This document shows positions 6,849-15,094 of a stretch of 33,087 nucleotides of DNA, piece by piece. The DNA is taken from the NCBI RefSeq assembly GCF_000710915.1, contig NZ_BAUA01000213.1, positions 1-33,087 on the forward strand, written 5' to 3'. Numbering within the stretch: the stretch's first letter is position 1; each line of letters begins with the position of its first letter. The notes under the pieces are model-generated. The model worked only from the letters and a program-made list of their open reading frames with translations. It searched no databases and was not told where the DNA came from. This DNA comes from Nocardia brasiliensis IFM 10847. Lineage in GTDB: Bacteria > Actinomycetota > Actinomycetes > Mycobacteriales > Mycobacteriaceae. Position numbers and translations under genes: made by a program.

Positions 6849-8396
6849 ATGCGAACATCCCTCGGCATCTCCGCCGGGTCCGAGGTCGTGTGCTCGGCAC
6901 TGGTCGCCACCGCCTCGAACGGGGCGCAGAGCTTCGATTACCGGGTCGTCTCCGCCGACGCGGCGCATTCCGATCTCGGCGACCTGGTCGCCTCCTCGAT
7001 CGAGTTGATGACCACCCAGCTGCCGACCACCCAGCTGGCCCACGACGTGGACTACCCCGTCGGCGCCCGGTTCGCCGGCGCGAGCCCGCGCAACCTCGAA
7101 TCGCCGACCAGCAGGCCGCCCACCAGCGTCGCCGTCGCCTATCGGACCAAGGAGCAGGCGCAGGCGATCCGCTCGGCCACCGGCAAGCAGCGCGAACTGC
7201 GCCTGGTACCCGAGGGCACCGCGGCACTCACCTATCTCCGGCACACCGGCCTGCTCGATCGCTACGAGACGGTCGCCATCGTCGACCTCGGCGCGAGCGG
7301 GCTCACCGTCACCGTGGCCGACCAGGCCGACGGCACGGTGCTGCGGTCCGAGCGCACCGGCGCGATCAGCGGCAACGCCATCGATGACCTGATCTACCAC
7401 CATCTGGTCGATCTGCACTACGCGCGGCGCGGCACCCGGCCCAACCGCGGCATGCTGACCAACCGCGGCCGCGCGGCCAAGGAGCATCTGTCCATCGCGC
7501 CCGCCGTCACCATCGACCATGTCGCCGGGCAGCCGCTCAAGCTGACCAGGGCCGACTTCGAAGAGCTCATCGCCGACCTGCTCCGCGAGACCGCCGTCTT
7601 CGCGGCCGCGGTGTTCGCCCGGGCGCCCAAGTTCCCCGAAGCGGTGGCCGTGATCGGCGGCGGCGCCAATATCCCCGCCGTCGTGGACACCCTCGCCCAC
7701 CAGCTCGACGTGCCGGTGTTCACCGTGGAAGATCCCGATGCCGTGATCGCGAAAGGCGCCGCGCTGGTTGCCGATTCGGTCCAGCCTTCGGTGATCCCGC
7801 TGGCCGCGCTCAGCAGTGACGCGCCGGTCGGCACGTTCACCAAGGTGGTCGGCACGCTCGCCGGTGCCATCGTCGTGGTCGGGCTGATCATCGGCTACGG
7901 CGTGAAGACGTTCGCGCCCACCTCCGACGACGAGGTCTCCCCCGCGGGCACCACCAGCAGCGCGTCCCAGCTGCCGCCCGCGCCGGTGAGCGTCGTCCCG
8001 CCGACCGGTGCCACCGGTGGGCGTACCCAGGAGAGCACCAACCGGCCGAGCGACGGCAACCTGCCCTCGATCACCCAGGACCGCGGACAGCCGTCGAGCA
8101 CGCCGGCCCCGTCCTCGGCCCCGCCGCCCAGCCCGCCCACCCTGCGGCCGGACCCGAACCTCCCGGTCATCCCGTTCCCCGAGCTGCTCGGCCCGCTGTT
8201 CGGCAACCCCACCACGCCCCCGGGCGGTTCCTCAGGGCAGGACAAACCCAAGCCCGGAGCCGCCCCCACACCGACCCAGGTTCCGCCCACCGGTCAACGC
8301 CAGGCCCCCGCCCAATCCCAACTGCCGGTCATCCCCCGCTCGAACTCCGGCTCCGCCCACATCGGCGGAACCGAGAAGCCGGGCTACTCGGACTGA
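6849..8396 (+). CDS. Hsp70-like actin-fold membrane protein with proline-rich tail
   Basis: About 515 residues. The N-terminal ~325 residues have the actin/Hsp70 ATPase layout: an early LGISAGSEVVCSALV, then VPEGTAALTYL, the phosphate loop VDLGASGLTVTV, and an adenosine motif VIGGGANIPAVV followed by DAVIAKGAALVA. No DnaK substrate-binding domain follows. Instead there is one transmembrane helix (about 332-352, GTLAGAIVVVGLIIGYG) and a ~160-residue proline/serine/threonine-rich tail predicted outside the membrane. GGGAGG at 6834-6839 is 9 bases from ATG 6849; ATG 6843 in the same frame is only 3 bases away and less likely. It is an insertion relative to the M. tuberculosis order, between groES and tsaD. 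Substrate and partner are unknown; a membrane-tethered chaperone or an envelope or secretion accessory is inference. Confidence 0.85.
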   Translation: MRTSLGISAGSEVVCSALVATASNGAQSFDYRVVSADAAHSDLGDLVASSIELMTTQLPTTQLAHDVDYPVGARFAGASPRNLESPTSRPPTSVAVAYRTKEQAQAIRSATGKQRELRLVPEGTAALTYLRHTGLLDRYETVAIVDLGASGLTVTVADQADGTVLRSERTGAISGNAIDDLIYHHLVDLHYARRGTRPNRGMLTNRGRAAKEHLSIAPAVTIDHVAGQPLKLTRADFEELIADLLRETAVFAAAVFARAPKFPEAVAVIGGGANIPAVVDTLAHQLDVPVFTVEDPDAVIAKGAALVADSVQPSVIPLAALSSDAPVGTFTKVVGTLAGAIVVVGLIIGYGVKTFAPTSDDEVSPAGTTSSASQLPPAPVSVVPPTGATGGRTQESTNRPSDGNLPSITQDRGQPSSTPAPSSAPPPSPPTLRPDPNLPVIPFPELLGPLFGNPTTPPGGSSGQDKPKPGAAPTPTQVPPTGQRQAPAQSQLPVIPRSNSGSAHIGGTEKPGYSD

Positions 8397-8397
8397 A

Positions 8398-8411
8398 CCG
8401 GGTTCGCCCGG
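8398..8411. terminator. short hairpin between convergent genes
   Basis: CCGGG (8398-8402), loop TTCG, CCCGG (8407-8411), directly after the Hsp70-like stop and 22 bases beyond the tsaD stop on the other strand. GC-rich but without a T tract. Confidence 0.4.
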
Positions 8412-8433
8412 GGCCGGAAGGGGTGCGGGCGGG

Positions 8434-9477
8434 TTAGGGGACGCGGCTTACCGAGACCGGGAGGCCGGGGTCGGTGGCTACGGTGAGGGCGGAGGGGGGT
8501 GCGCCGCCGGCGATCACGTGGGCGCCGAGGGCGGCGATCATCACGCCATTGTCGGTGCACAGGCGGGGTTTGGGCACGCGGAGGGTCAATCCGGCGGCGG
8601 CGCAACGGTCTTCGGCCATCGAGCGGATCCGGGAATTGGCGGTGGCGCCGCCGCCGAGCACCAGGGTGTCGACGCCGACGTCCTGTGCGGCACGGACCGC
8701 CTTCATGGTGAGCACGTCGGCGACCGCTTCCTGGAACGACGCGGCGATATTCGGGATGGGCAGATCGGCGGCGGTCAGGCCGCTGCGCTGCGCTGCCTCG
8801 ACGTAGCGGGCGACAGCGGTTTTCAGGCCGGAGAAGGAGAAATCGTATCGGGCGTCCCGCGGGCCGGTCATGCCGCGCGGAAAGGCGATCGCGCCCGGAT
8901 CACCCTGTGCGGCAGCGGCGTCCAGTGCCGGGCCGCCGGGAAAGCCGAGCCCGAGCAACCGCGCGACCTTGTCGAACGCCTCGCCCGCGGCATCGTCGAC
9001 GGTGCTGCCCAGCTCGACGATCGGTTCGGCCAGATCGGTGACGTGCAGCAGGTGGGTGTGCCCGCCGGACACGAGCAGCGCGACACACGGCGGCATCGGA
9101 CCGTGCTCCAGCGTATCCACCGCGACGTGCCCGCCGAGATGGTTCAACGCGTAGAACGGCACATCCCACGCCGCCGCATAGGCTTTCGCCGCCGCGACGC
9201 CGACCAGCAACGCGCCCGCCAGCCCGGGGCCGATGGTCACGGCCAGCGCGTCGGGCTTGGCGATACCGGCCGCGGCGAGCGCCCGGCGCATAGCGGGGAC
9301 GATCGCTTCCAGGTGCGCACGGGACGCGATCTCGGGCACCACACCGCCGAAGCGGGCGTGCTGATCCACGCTGGAGGCGACCTCGTCGGCGAGCAGTTCG
9401 CAGCTGCCGTCGGCGTGCCTGCGCACGATGCCGACTCCGGTTTCGTCGCAGGAGCTTTCGATGCCCATGATGATCAC
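8434..9477 (-). CDS. tsaD: tRNA N6-adenosine threonylcarbamoyltransferase TsaD
   Basis: A 347-residue TsaD (formerly Gcp). It transfers the threonylcarbamoyl group from TC-AMP to A37 of ANN-reading tRNAs, together with TsaB and TsaE. Visible motifs: GIESSCDETGVGIV at the N terminus, GGVVPEIASRAHLEAI (44-59), the metal-binding NHLGGH (His113 and His117), LLVSGGHTH (135-142) and a C-terminal LCTDNGVMIA whose Asp (about 309) is the third metal ligand. The HLGGH form, not the HxEGH of E. coli, is the actinobacterial version. GTG 9477 overlaps the rimI stop as GTGA, so translation is coupled. It is the last gene of the tsaE-tsaB-rimI-tsaD run. Confidence 0.96.
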   Translation of the reverse strand: MIIMGIESSCDETGVGIVRRHADGSCELLADEVASSVDQHARFGGVVPEIASRAHLEAIVPAMRRALAAAGIAKPDALAVTIGPGLAGALLVGVAAAKAYAAAWDVPFYALNHLGGHVAVDTLEHGPMPPCVALLVSGGHTHLLHVTDLAEPIVELGSTVDDAAGEAFDKVARLLGLGFPGGPALDAAAAQGDPGAIAFPRGMTGPRDARYDFSFSGLKTAVARYVEAAQRSGLTAADLPIPNIAASFQEAVADVLTMKAVRAAQDVGVDTLVLGGGATANSRIRSMAEDRCAAAGLTLRVPKPRLCTDNGVMIAALGAHVIAGGAPPSALTVATDPGLPVSVSRVP

Positions 9478-9977
9478 GAGAGCACCTCGTCCGGCAGGGG
9501 CAGGGCGCTCAGCGCGGGCCTGCGCATGGTGTAGGCGTCGGCGCCGCTGGGGTGGTAGTAGTTCTTGCGCAGGCCGATGATGTGGAATCCGTGCTTGGCG
9601 TACAACGCGATCGCGGGATCGTTGTCGGTGCGCACCTCGAGGAACACCGGTCCGCCGCGCTTGCCCGCCTCGTCGAGCAGGGCTTCCAGCAGCCGGGTGC
9701 CGATGCCGGCGCGCAGGCAGTTCGGGTCGACGCCGATGGTGTGCACCTCGGCTTCGGGGTGTCGGTCGTCACCGAGCAGCGCGATGCCGGCGTAGCCGAC
9801 CATTCGCCCGTCGGCGTCGCGCGCGGTGATGTAGCGATTGTGTGCCGCAGCCAGTTCCGACTGGAACGCGACCGCGTGCCAGGGATCGTCCTCCGGGAAC
9901 AGCAGCTGTTCCAGTTCGACGCAGCGGTCGATGTCGGTGGCGACCATCGGTTCGATCCGGATGTCCACCGGTTTCAC
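9474..9977 (-). CDS. rimI: ribosomal protein S18-alanine N-acetyltransferase RimI
   Basis: A 167-residue GNAT acetyltransferase. It starts KPVDIRIEPMVATDIDRCVELEQLLFPEDDPW, the usual RimI N terminus. The acetyl-CoA pyrophosphate loop is in VDPNCLRAGIGTRLLEALL, followed by FLEVRTDNDPAIALYAKHGF, the conserved acceptor-side block. Known: RimI acetylates the N terminus of S18 and in actinobacteria acts on other proteins as well. The start is GTG 9977, overlapping the tsaB TGA as GTGA. The frame is open far upstream, but that part is the arginine-rich shadow of tsaB. Its position between tsaB and tsaD is the standard bacterial arrangement. Confidence 0.95.
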   Translation of the reverse strand: MKPVDIRIEPMVATDIDRCVELEQLLFPEDDPWHAVAFQSELAAAHNRYITARDADGRMVGYAGIALLGDDRHPEAEVHTIGVDPNCLRAGIGTRLLEALLDEAGKRGGPVFLEVRTDNDPAIALYAKHGFHIIGLRKNYYHPSGADAYTMRRPALSALPLPDEVLS

Positions 9978-10654
9978 GCTCCCGTCCGGTCGAGGGTGCG
10001 GTAGCTCTTCTCGACGGCGTCGGGCCTGCGCAGGTACAGCGGCACCAGCGGGTCGGGCACCGCGCGCGCGAGCACGGCGGCAGCGGCGACCGTGGCCAGT
10101 CCGGCCGGTGAGGGCGTCTCCACCGGCAGCACCGGTAGGTCGAAGAAGTCGACGTGCGAGGCGGATCCGGCGATCACGGTGGCCTGTGCGAGATCGACCT
10201 CGCCGGGCTTGGCCACCTCCGGTCCCGCGACGCGCACGCCGTCGCGGTAACGCGCCCAGTAGACCTCGCGGCGGCGCGCGTCGGTGACGACGAGCAGTTC
10301 GCTCTCGGGGGTGAGGTCCGCCGCGGCGTCGGCGGCGATGGCGTCGAGACTGCACACCCCGTAGACCGGCAGCCCGAGCGCGTCACCGAAGGCCGCGGCG
10401 GTCGCCATGCCGACCCGCAGTCCGGTGAACGGGCCGGGGCCGATGCCGACCACGACCGCCGCGAGATCGGTCCTGGAACGGCCTGCCTCGGTGAGACATT
10501 CGAGGATCTGCGGCGTGAGCACCTCGGCATGCGCACGCGGATCGACCCGCACACGGGAGGCGACCGTGCGCGTCTGGATCGGTGCTGCCTGCTCCAGTTC
10601 CACCAATCCCGCGGTCACGGCGGGTGTCGCGGTGTCGACACTTAATACCAGCAT
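9974..10654 (-). CDS. tsaB: t6A biosynthesis scaffold protein TsaB
   Basis: A 226-residue TsaB (YeaZ). It starts MLVLSVDTATPAVTAGLVE and contains HAEVLTPQILECL and the signature VVVGIGPGPFTGLRVGMATA, then LGLPVYGVCSLDAIA. The fold is a degenerate actin-like ATPase; TsaB pairs with TsaD and is needed for TsaE recruitment. ATG 10654 is the start. The stop overlaps rimI as GTGA. Upstream, 55 bases containing a hairpin separate it from tsaE. Confidence 0.95.
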   Translation of the reverse strand: MLVLSVDTATPAVTAGLVELEQAAPIQTRTVASRVRVDPRAHAEVLTPQILECLTEAGRSRTDLAAVVVGIGPGPFTGLRVGMATAAAFGDALGLPVYGVCSLDAIAADAAADLTPESELLVVTDARRREVYWARYRDGVRVAGPEVAKPGEVDLAQATVIAGSASHVDFFDLPVLPVETPSPAGLATVAAAAVLARAVPDPLVPLYLRRPDAVEKSYRTLDRTGA

Positions 10655-10675
10655 GATTGACCCAACGATACCGGG

Positions 10676-10704
10676 TGGTAGCTGCCGTCGGTGCGGAGCT
10701 ACCA
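10676..10704 (-). other. hairpin in the tsaE-tsaB spacer
   Basis: TGGTAGCT (10676-10683) pairs with AGCTACCA (10697-10704) around a 13-base loop. It lies just after the tsaE stop and could lower read-through or protect the upstream message end; neither is proven. Confidence 0.4.
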
Positions 10705-10709
10705 GGTAG

Positions 10710-11156
10710 TTAATCCACCCATTCCCATTCGGCGGTGCGCACGTCCGAATCAGGTTCGCGCGAGAGCTGCACCCACAGATGCCGGTCGCTCAGGTGCTCC
10801 ACGACGCCGCGGCCCCACTCCACCACGACCACCGCCTGGTGCAGCTCGGTGTCGAGGTCCAGCGCGTCCAACTCGTCGAGGTCGCCGCCGAGCCGGTAAG
10901 CGTCCACGTGCACCAGCGGTACCGCCCCTACCTGCGCACCTGCCCGATGCTGCCGCGCGATGATGAAGGTGGGCGAACTCACCCTGCCCTGCACACCGAG
11001 CCCCGCCGCGATGCCGCGAGTCAGTGCCGTCTTGCCCGCGCCGAGCGGCCCGTCCAGCACGACCAGGTCGCCGGCGCCGAGCCCGGCGGCCAGTTCCCGG
11101 CCGAGTGCCTCGGTGTCGGCCACCGTGGGCAGCGTGCGTTGCTGACGATCAGCCAC
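10710..11156 (-). CDS. tsaE: tRNA threonylcarbamoyladenosine ATPase TsaE
   Basis: A 148-residue P-loop ATPase of the TsaE family. Walker A is GPLGAGKTALTRG (about 36-48); VSSPTFIIARQH is the switch-like block; PLVHVDAYRL holds the family's conserved H-x-D-x-Y-R motif; and VVVVEWGRGV is the Walker B-like segment. TsaE binds TsaBD and its ATP hydrolysis resets the complex. GTG 11156 begins inside the last codons of the upstream hydrolase (8-base overlap), so the two are translationally coupled. It is followed by tsaB after 55 bases. Confidence 0.95.
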   Translation of the reverse strand: MADRQQRTLPTVADTEALGRELAAGLGAGDLVVLDGPLGAGKTALTRGIAAGLGVQGRVSSPTFIIARQHRAGAQVGAVPLVHVDAYRLGGDLDELDALDLDTELHQAVVVVEWGRGVVEHLSDRHLWVQLSREPDSDVRTAEWEWVD

Positions 11157-12228
11157 TGGTCACCTCCGACGGGTGCGGTTCGAGCACGCCGGCGCGCACC
11201 AGCAATCGATCGAGCGCGTCGTTGACGATGTCCGGGAATTGCAGATGTGCCATGTGCGCGGCCTCCCGCAGATGAATCAGCTCACTGGCCTTCAACTCTC
11301 GCGCGAGCGCGCGGGAGTTGCGGAACGGGATCACCAGGTCGTGCGAGCCACCGATGATCAGCACCGGCACCTGGGCCAGCGCGGGCAGCGCGGCCGACTC
11401 GTCGTGCAACTCGATGGCTTTCAGGAATTTCATGATGGTCTCGACCGGGGTGTCGTCGATCATCATCGTGGTGAACCGGGACAGCGTCGGGCTCACCGGC
11501 CCGTGGAACGAGCTGACGTGCAGGATCGGCGTGATCACATGCCGCGCCGTGGTCCGGCCCGCCTGCACCAGCGCGGGCGCGGCGGCCACGGCCATCCGGA
11601 AGCCGTCGATGGCGGGATTGCGCAGCAGCTGCGTGATCCCGGCCGCGGTGACCTCGGCCGCCGCCGTGGACAGCAGCGCGATCCCGACCACCCGCCGCGC
11701 GAACAACTCCGGGAACTGCGCCGCGGCCGCCAGCACCGACATCCCGCCCAGCGAATGACCCACCAGCACCACCGGGCCGGTCGGCGCGGTGGCCGTGATC
11801 ACGGCGGCGAGGTCGCGGCCGAGCTGGGAGACGGTGCAGCGCTCGGTCGCCGAGTTGCCGGAGCGGCCGTGCCCGCGCAGATCGAACAGCACCAGCCGAG
11901 CCCGTGCGCCCCAGCGCTTTTCGAGGTCACGGCGTTGAAAGTGAAAGGACTCCATGGTGTTGCAGAAGCCGTGCACGAAGATCACCGTGACCGGCGCGTC
12001 CGCGGGGCCGCATTCGCGGGTGGCCAAGCGCACACCGTCCTCGGTGTGCACACTGCCCGCACGATCCTCATCGATGAGCGCGAAGTTCTCGTCGCGATAT
12101 TCGTCCCGGCGGGCGGGCCAGAGCACCCGGGCGCCGGCGCGGCGCAGGGCGTGCGCCCCGGCCAGCGCGGCGATCACGCCCGCAGTGGCCAGACCGCCGC
12201 GGACCGCGGTGACCCGGCGTCTGCTCAC
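11149..12228 (-). CDS. alpha/beta hydrolase, membrane-anchored
   Basis: A 359-residue alpha/beta hydrolase. A hydrophobic stretch at 11-28 (GGLATAGVIAALAGAHAL) preceded by arginines suggests an uncleaved membrane anchor. Catalytic features: oxyanion loop HGF (86-88), nucleophile elbow GHSLGG with Ser159, Asp297 in GGSHDLVIP and His325 or His328 in REAAHMAHLQ. DLRGHGRSG (116-124) is typical of esterases and epoxide-hydrolase-like members. The start is GTG 12228, overlapping the alr TGA as GTGA; the open frame upstream is the shadow of alr. The substrate cannot be told from sequence. An alpha/beta hydrolase between alr and tsaE also occurs in other mycobacteria-like genomes, to my recollection. 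Confidence 0.9.
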   Translation of the reverse strand: MSRRRVTAVRGGLATAGVIAALAGAHALRRAGARVLWPARRDEYRDENFALIDEDRAGSVHTEDGVRLATRECGPADAPVTVIFVHGFCNTMESFHFQRRDLEKRWGARARLVLFDLRGHGRSGNSATERCTVSQLGRDLAAVITATAPTGPVVLVGHSLGGMSVLAAAAQFPELFARRVVGIALLSTAAAEVTAAGITQLLRNPAIDGFRMAVAAAPALVQAGRTTARHVITPILHVSSFHGPVSPTLSRFTTMMIDDTPVETIMKFLKAIELHDESAALPALAQVPVLIIGGSHDLVIPFRNSRALARELKASELIHLREAAHMAHLQFPDIVNDALDRLLVRAGVLEPHPSEVTSG

Positions 12229-13340
12229 CGGCCACCGCCTACATAGCGGCGAACCGACCGGCCGCGCGGCGAACACACCACCTCGTAGTGAATGGTGCCG
12301 AGCAGATCCGCCCATTCCTGGGCGCGCGGTTCGCCCGGACCGCCGCCGAACAGGACGGCTGTATCGCCCTCCCGGACGTTCGCGGCGTTGTCGCCGAGGT
12401 CGACTACGAACTGGTCCATGCAGATCCGTCCGACGTTCGGCCTGCGCGCACCGCCCAGCCACACCTCGAAACGTCCACTGAGCGGCCGGAATACGCCGTC
12501 GGCATAGCCCACCGGGATCAGCGCCACCGTGGTGTCGCGCGGGGCGTACCAGGTGTGCCCGTACGAGACGCCCTCGCCCGCCGCGACCTGCTTGACCAGC
12601 GCGACCCGCGCCTGGAAGGTCATGGCCGGGCGCAGCCCGAAGTCCTCAGCGACGGGACTGTGCCCGTACATCGCGATGCCCGGGCGGACCATGTCGAACG
12701 CGAGGTCGGGGCGGGTCAGCGTGGCGGGCGAGTTCGCCAGATGCACCAGTTCCGGTTCCAGGCCGTGTTCCTTGGCGACGGCGATCGCCTCCAGGAAACG
12801 GTCGCGCTGCATGTCGTTGACCGGATGCGCGGGTTCGTCGGCATTCGCGAGGTGGGAGAACAGCGCCCGGAACCGCATCGCCTGCGCGTCGACCAGCGTC
12901 CGCAATTCCGCAAGGGCCTGCGGATATTCGACCGGTGACAGCCCGTTGCGGTTGAGGCCGGTGTCGACCTTGAGCGAGACCGTCGCCGTCCGGCCGGTCT
13001 GCTCGGTCGCGGCGGCCACTGCCCGCAGATGATCGAGCGAGGACACCCCGATCTCGATATCCGCGCGGATCGCCGCGGCGTAATCGGCGGCAGAATTGTT
13101 GAGCCAGCTCAGAATAGGCGCGGTGATACCCGCGTCGCGCAGCTGGACGGCCTCGGCGATCGTGGTGACGCCTAGCTCGGCGGCTCCCGCGGCCAGCGCC
13201 GCCTTGCCGACCTCGACCGCGCCGTGGTTGTAGCCGTCGGCCTTGACGACCGCCATCACGGCGGCGTCGCCCGCGAGTTCGCGCAGGATCCGCACGTTGT
13301 GCGCGATGGCGTCGAGATCGACAACCGTCTCCACTTGCAC
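12225..13340 (-). CDS. alr: alanine racemase
   Basis: A 371-residue PLP-dependent alanine racemase making D-alanine for peptidoglycan. PLP-binding Lys33 lies in AVVKADGYNHG; the second catalytic base is Tyr260 in EGVSYGHTWYA. DMVRPGIAMYG (216-226) and GRICMDQFVVDL are family blocks. I chose GTG 13340 (VQVETVVDLDAIAHN), which has GAGGCG about eight bases upstream. The frame is open to 13388, but the extra 16 residues are not family-like. The gene overlaps the hydrolase as GTGA. Upstream, 230 bases separate it from nnr and contain a small hairpin and a possible -10 TAGACT (plus 13474-13479), so alr may have its own promoter. Confidence 0.96.
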   Translation of the reverse strand: MQVETVVDLDAIAHNVRILRELAGDAAVMAVVKADGYNHGAVEVGKAALAAGAAELGVTTIAEAVQLRDAGITAPILSWLNNSAADYAAAIRADIEIGVSSLDHLRAVAAATEQTGRTATVSLKVDTGLNRNGLSPVEYPQALAELRTLVDAQAMRFRALFSHLANADEPAHPVNDMQRDRFLEAIAVAKEHGLEPELVHLANSPATLTRPDLAFDMVRPGIAMYGHSPVAEDFGLRPAMTFQARVALVKQVAAGEGVSYGHTWYAPRDTTVALIPVGYADGVFRPLSGRFEVWLGGARRPNVGRICMDQFVVDLGDNAANVREGDTAVLFGGGPGEPRAQEWADLLGTIHYEVVCSPRGRSVRRYVGGGR

Positions 13341-13366
13341 TGTTCCGCCTCTCCGGGAGTTCGGGT

Positions 13367-13381
13367 GCCACCCTGGGTGGC
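13367..13381 (-). other. small hairpin upstream of alr
   Basis: GCCACC (13367-13372), loop CTG, GGTGGC (13376-13381), 27 bases before the alr start. It would lie in the alr leader if transcription starts near the TAGACT at 13474-13479. Confidence 0.35.
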
Positions 13382-13570
13382 GCGGCAACCGGCGGCGACC
13401 GCGGCCGTGCCGTCAGACCGTGCCCGGCGAGTTACCCATGCGCTCCCGAAAGTTGTCACCGGTGTTCTGCCAGAGTCTATCGACCGGGAATGTCCTGGTG
13501 GAGTCGGTGGGCACGGAGGTGGTCGGGGGCACAGCGCGCCGCACGGTCTATCACGGCGGGCGGGTGCGGG

Positions 13571-15019
13571 TCAGACGACACGGTCGGCGAAGGCGCGCAA
13601 GGTGCCGATCGCCGGACGGAGGTGCTCGAGTAGGGGTGTCGCGGAGATCGGCGCGCCGACCGAGTGGCCCTCCTGGGCAGCGAGGTTGGCCGCCAACGCG
13701 TGCACCCGGGCGGCGGCGGCCGCCGACCAGGCTGGATCGCGGCCTGCCGCGAGCAGCGCACCGAGAATGCCGGAGAGGACGTCACCGGCTCCCGCGGTGG
13801 CGGCCCAGGACGCGCCCGCCTCATTGACCAGGACCGGCGCGCCCGCAGTGGCCACGAGGGTGGCGCGCCCCTTCAACAGGACGGTGACCTGCCAGTCCTC
13901 GGCGAGCGAACGGACCGCACCGACCCGGTCCGGCCCGACTCCGTGCCCGGTGAGGCGCGCGAATTCGCCTGCGTGCGGGGTCAATACCGTCGGCGCGGTG
14001 CGGGCACGCACCAGCTCGGGTTCGGCGGCGAGCATGGTGAGGCCGTCGGCGTCGACGACGACCGGCAGCTCCGTGGCGAGGATCTCGACGAGACGATTGC
14101 GGGCATCGGCGTCGGTGCCCGCGCCCGGGCCGAACACCCACGACTGCACCCGGCCCACTTCCGAGACCTGCTGGGTGGCAATCACTTCGGGGAACTTCGC
14201 GAGCACATCGGCGGCGCCGGCGCCGGCATAGCGCACCATGCCCGAGGTCGCCGCGACCGCCGCACCCGTGCACAGCACCGCCGCGCCCGGATAGCTCGCG
14301 CTGCCCGCGCAGATGCCGGTCACCCCCTGGGTGTACTTGTCGTCGGTCGCCGCCGGTATCGGCCAGTCCGCACCGATCGACCCCGGTTCCAGCGCGGCCA
14401 GATTCGGCCCGGGTAGTCGTAACCCGATGGGTACCAGCTCCGTTCGCCCGCAGTACGGCGCGGCCAGGACATGCACCGGCTTGTACGCGCCGAACGCCAC
14501 CGTGACGTCGGCGCGGACGGCGGGGCCGGTGACCGCGCCGGTATCCGGGTCGACGCCGCTCGGCAGGTCCGCGGCGACGATCGGAACCCGCAGGCCCGCA
14601 ACCAGTTCCGCGGCACCGGGCCGCAACGACCCGCGGCCGGAGATCCCGACGATGCCGTCGACCACCAGGTCTGGGCTGCCGACCTCCGCGCGCACCCGCC
14701 CACCGGCCTTACGCAGTGCCGCAAGACCTTTCGCGTGCGCCCGCGCCGGGTTCAACAGCACCGCCGCCACTTCGACACCGCGACGGCGCAGCATCGATCC
14801 GGCCCACAGCGCGTCGCCACCATTGTCGCCGGAGCCGACGAGCAAGGTCACCGCACGACCGGCGACCCCGCCGGTGCGCGCCCGCAGCTCCGCCGCGACG
14901 ACCTTGGCCAGCCCGTACGCCGCGCGCTGCATGGGCACGCCGTCCGGGACGCGCGTGAACAGCTCGGCCTCCGCCGCGCGCACTTCGTCTGCGGTGAAAT
15001 AGCCCCGCTGCGTGGACAT
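13571..15019 (-). CDS. nnr: bifunctional NAD(P)H-hydrate epimerase / ADP-dependent dehydratase
   Basis: A 482-residue two-domain repair enzyme that turns damaged NAD(P)H hydrates back to NAD(P)H. The N-terminal YjeF epimerase domain (about 1-215) has GSGDNGGDALWAG (62-74), LVVDGIVGISGRG and AADLPSGVDPDTG. The C-terminal ribokinase-like dehydratase domain (about 225-475) has QSWVFGPGAGTD, VVVDADGLTML, LTPHAGEFARL and a final ATAGAGDVLSGILG with the catalytic Asp in GAGD. ATG 15019 has GGAGG in place. The same fused gene lies near alr in M. tuberculosis (Rv3433c); here gadB and other genes found between them there are absent. Confidence 0.95.
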   Translation of the reverse strand: MSTQRGYFTADEVRAAEAELFTRVPDGVPMQRAAYGLAKVVAAELRARTGGVAGRAVTLLVGSGDNGGDALWAGSMLRRRGVEVAAVLLNPARAHAKGLAALRKAGGRVRAEVGSPDLVVDGIVGISGRGSLRPGAAELVAGLRVPIVAADLPSGVDPDTGAVTGPAVRADVTVAFGAYKPVHVLAAPYCGRTELVPIGLRLPGPNLAALEPGSIGADWPIPAATDDKYTQGVTGICAGSASYPGAAVLCTGAAVAATSGMVRYAGAGAADVLAKFPEVIATQQVSEVGRVQSWVFGPGAGTDADARNRLVEILATELPVVVDADGLTMLAAEPELVRARTAPTVLTPHAGEFARLTGHGVGPDRVGAVRSLAEDWQVTVLLKGRATLVATAGAPVLVNEAGASWAATAGAGDVLSGILGALLAAGRDPAWSAAAAARVHALAANLAAQEGHSVGAPISATPLLEHLRPAIGTLRAFADRVV

Positions 15020-15094
15020 GAGCGATCCTCCACTGGGTTGTTCGGTACGGCTGCCGCGCGGACCCGCAACGTCAGCAGACTACGCTTGGCCATC

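Noticed and set aside
6633..7700. 355-codon minus-strand frame
   Set aside because: Mostly antisense of the Hsp70-like gene, without conserved features.
11149..12462. 437-residue form of the alpha/beta hydrolase
   Set aside because: The first 78 codons are Arg/Gly-rich and antisense-like shadows of alr; GTG 12228 with a GTGA overlap is the better start.
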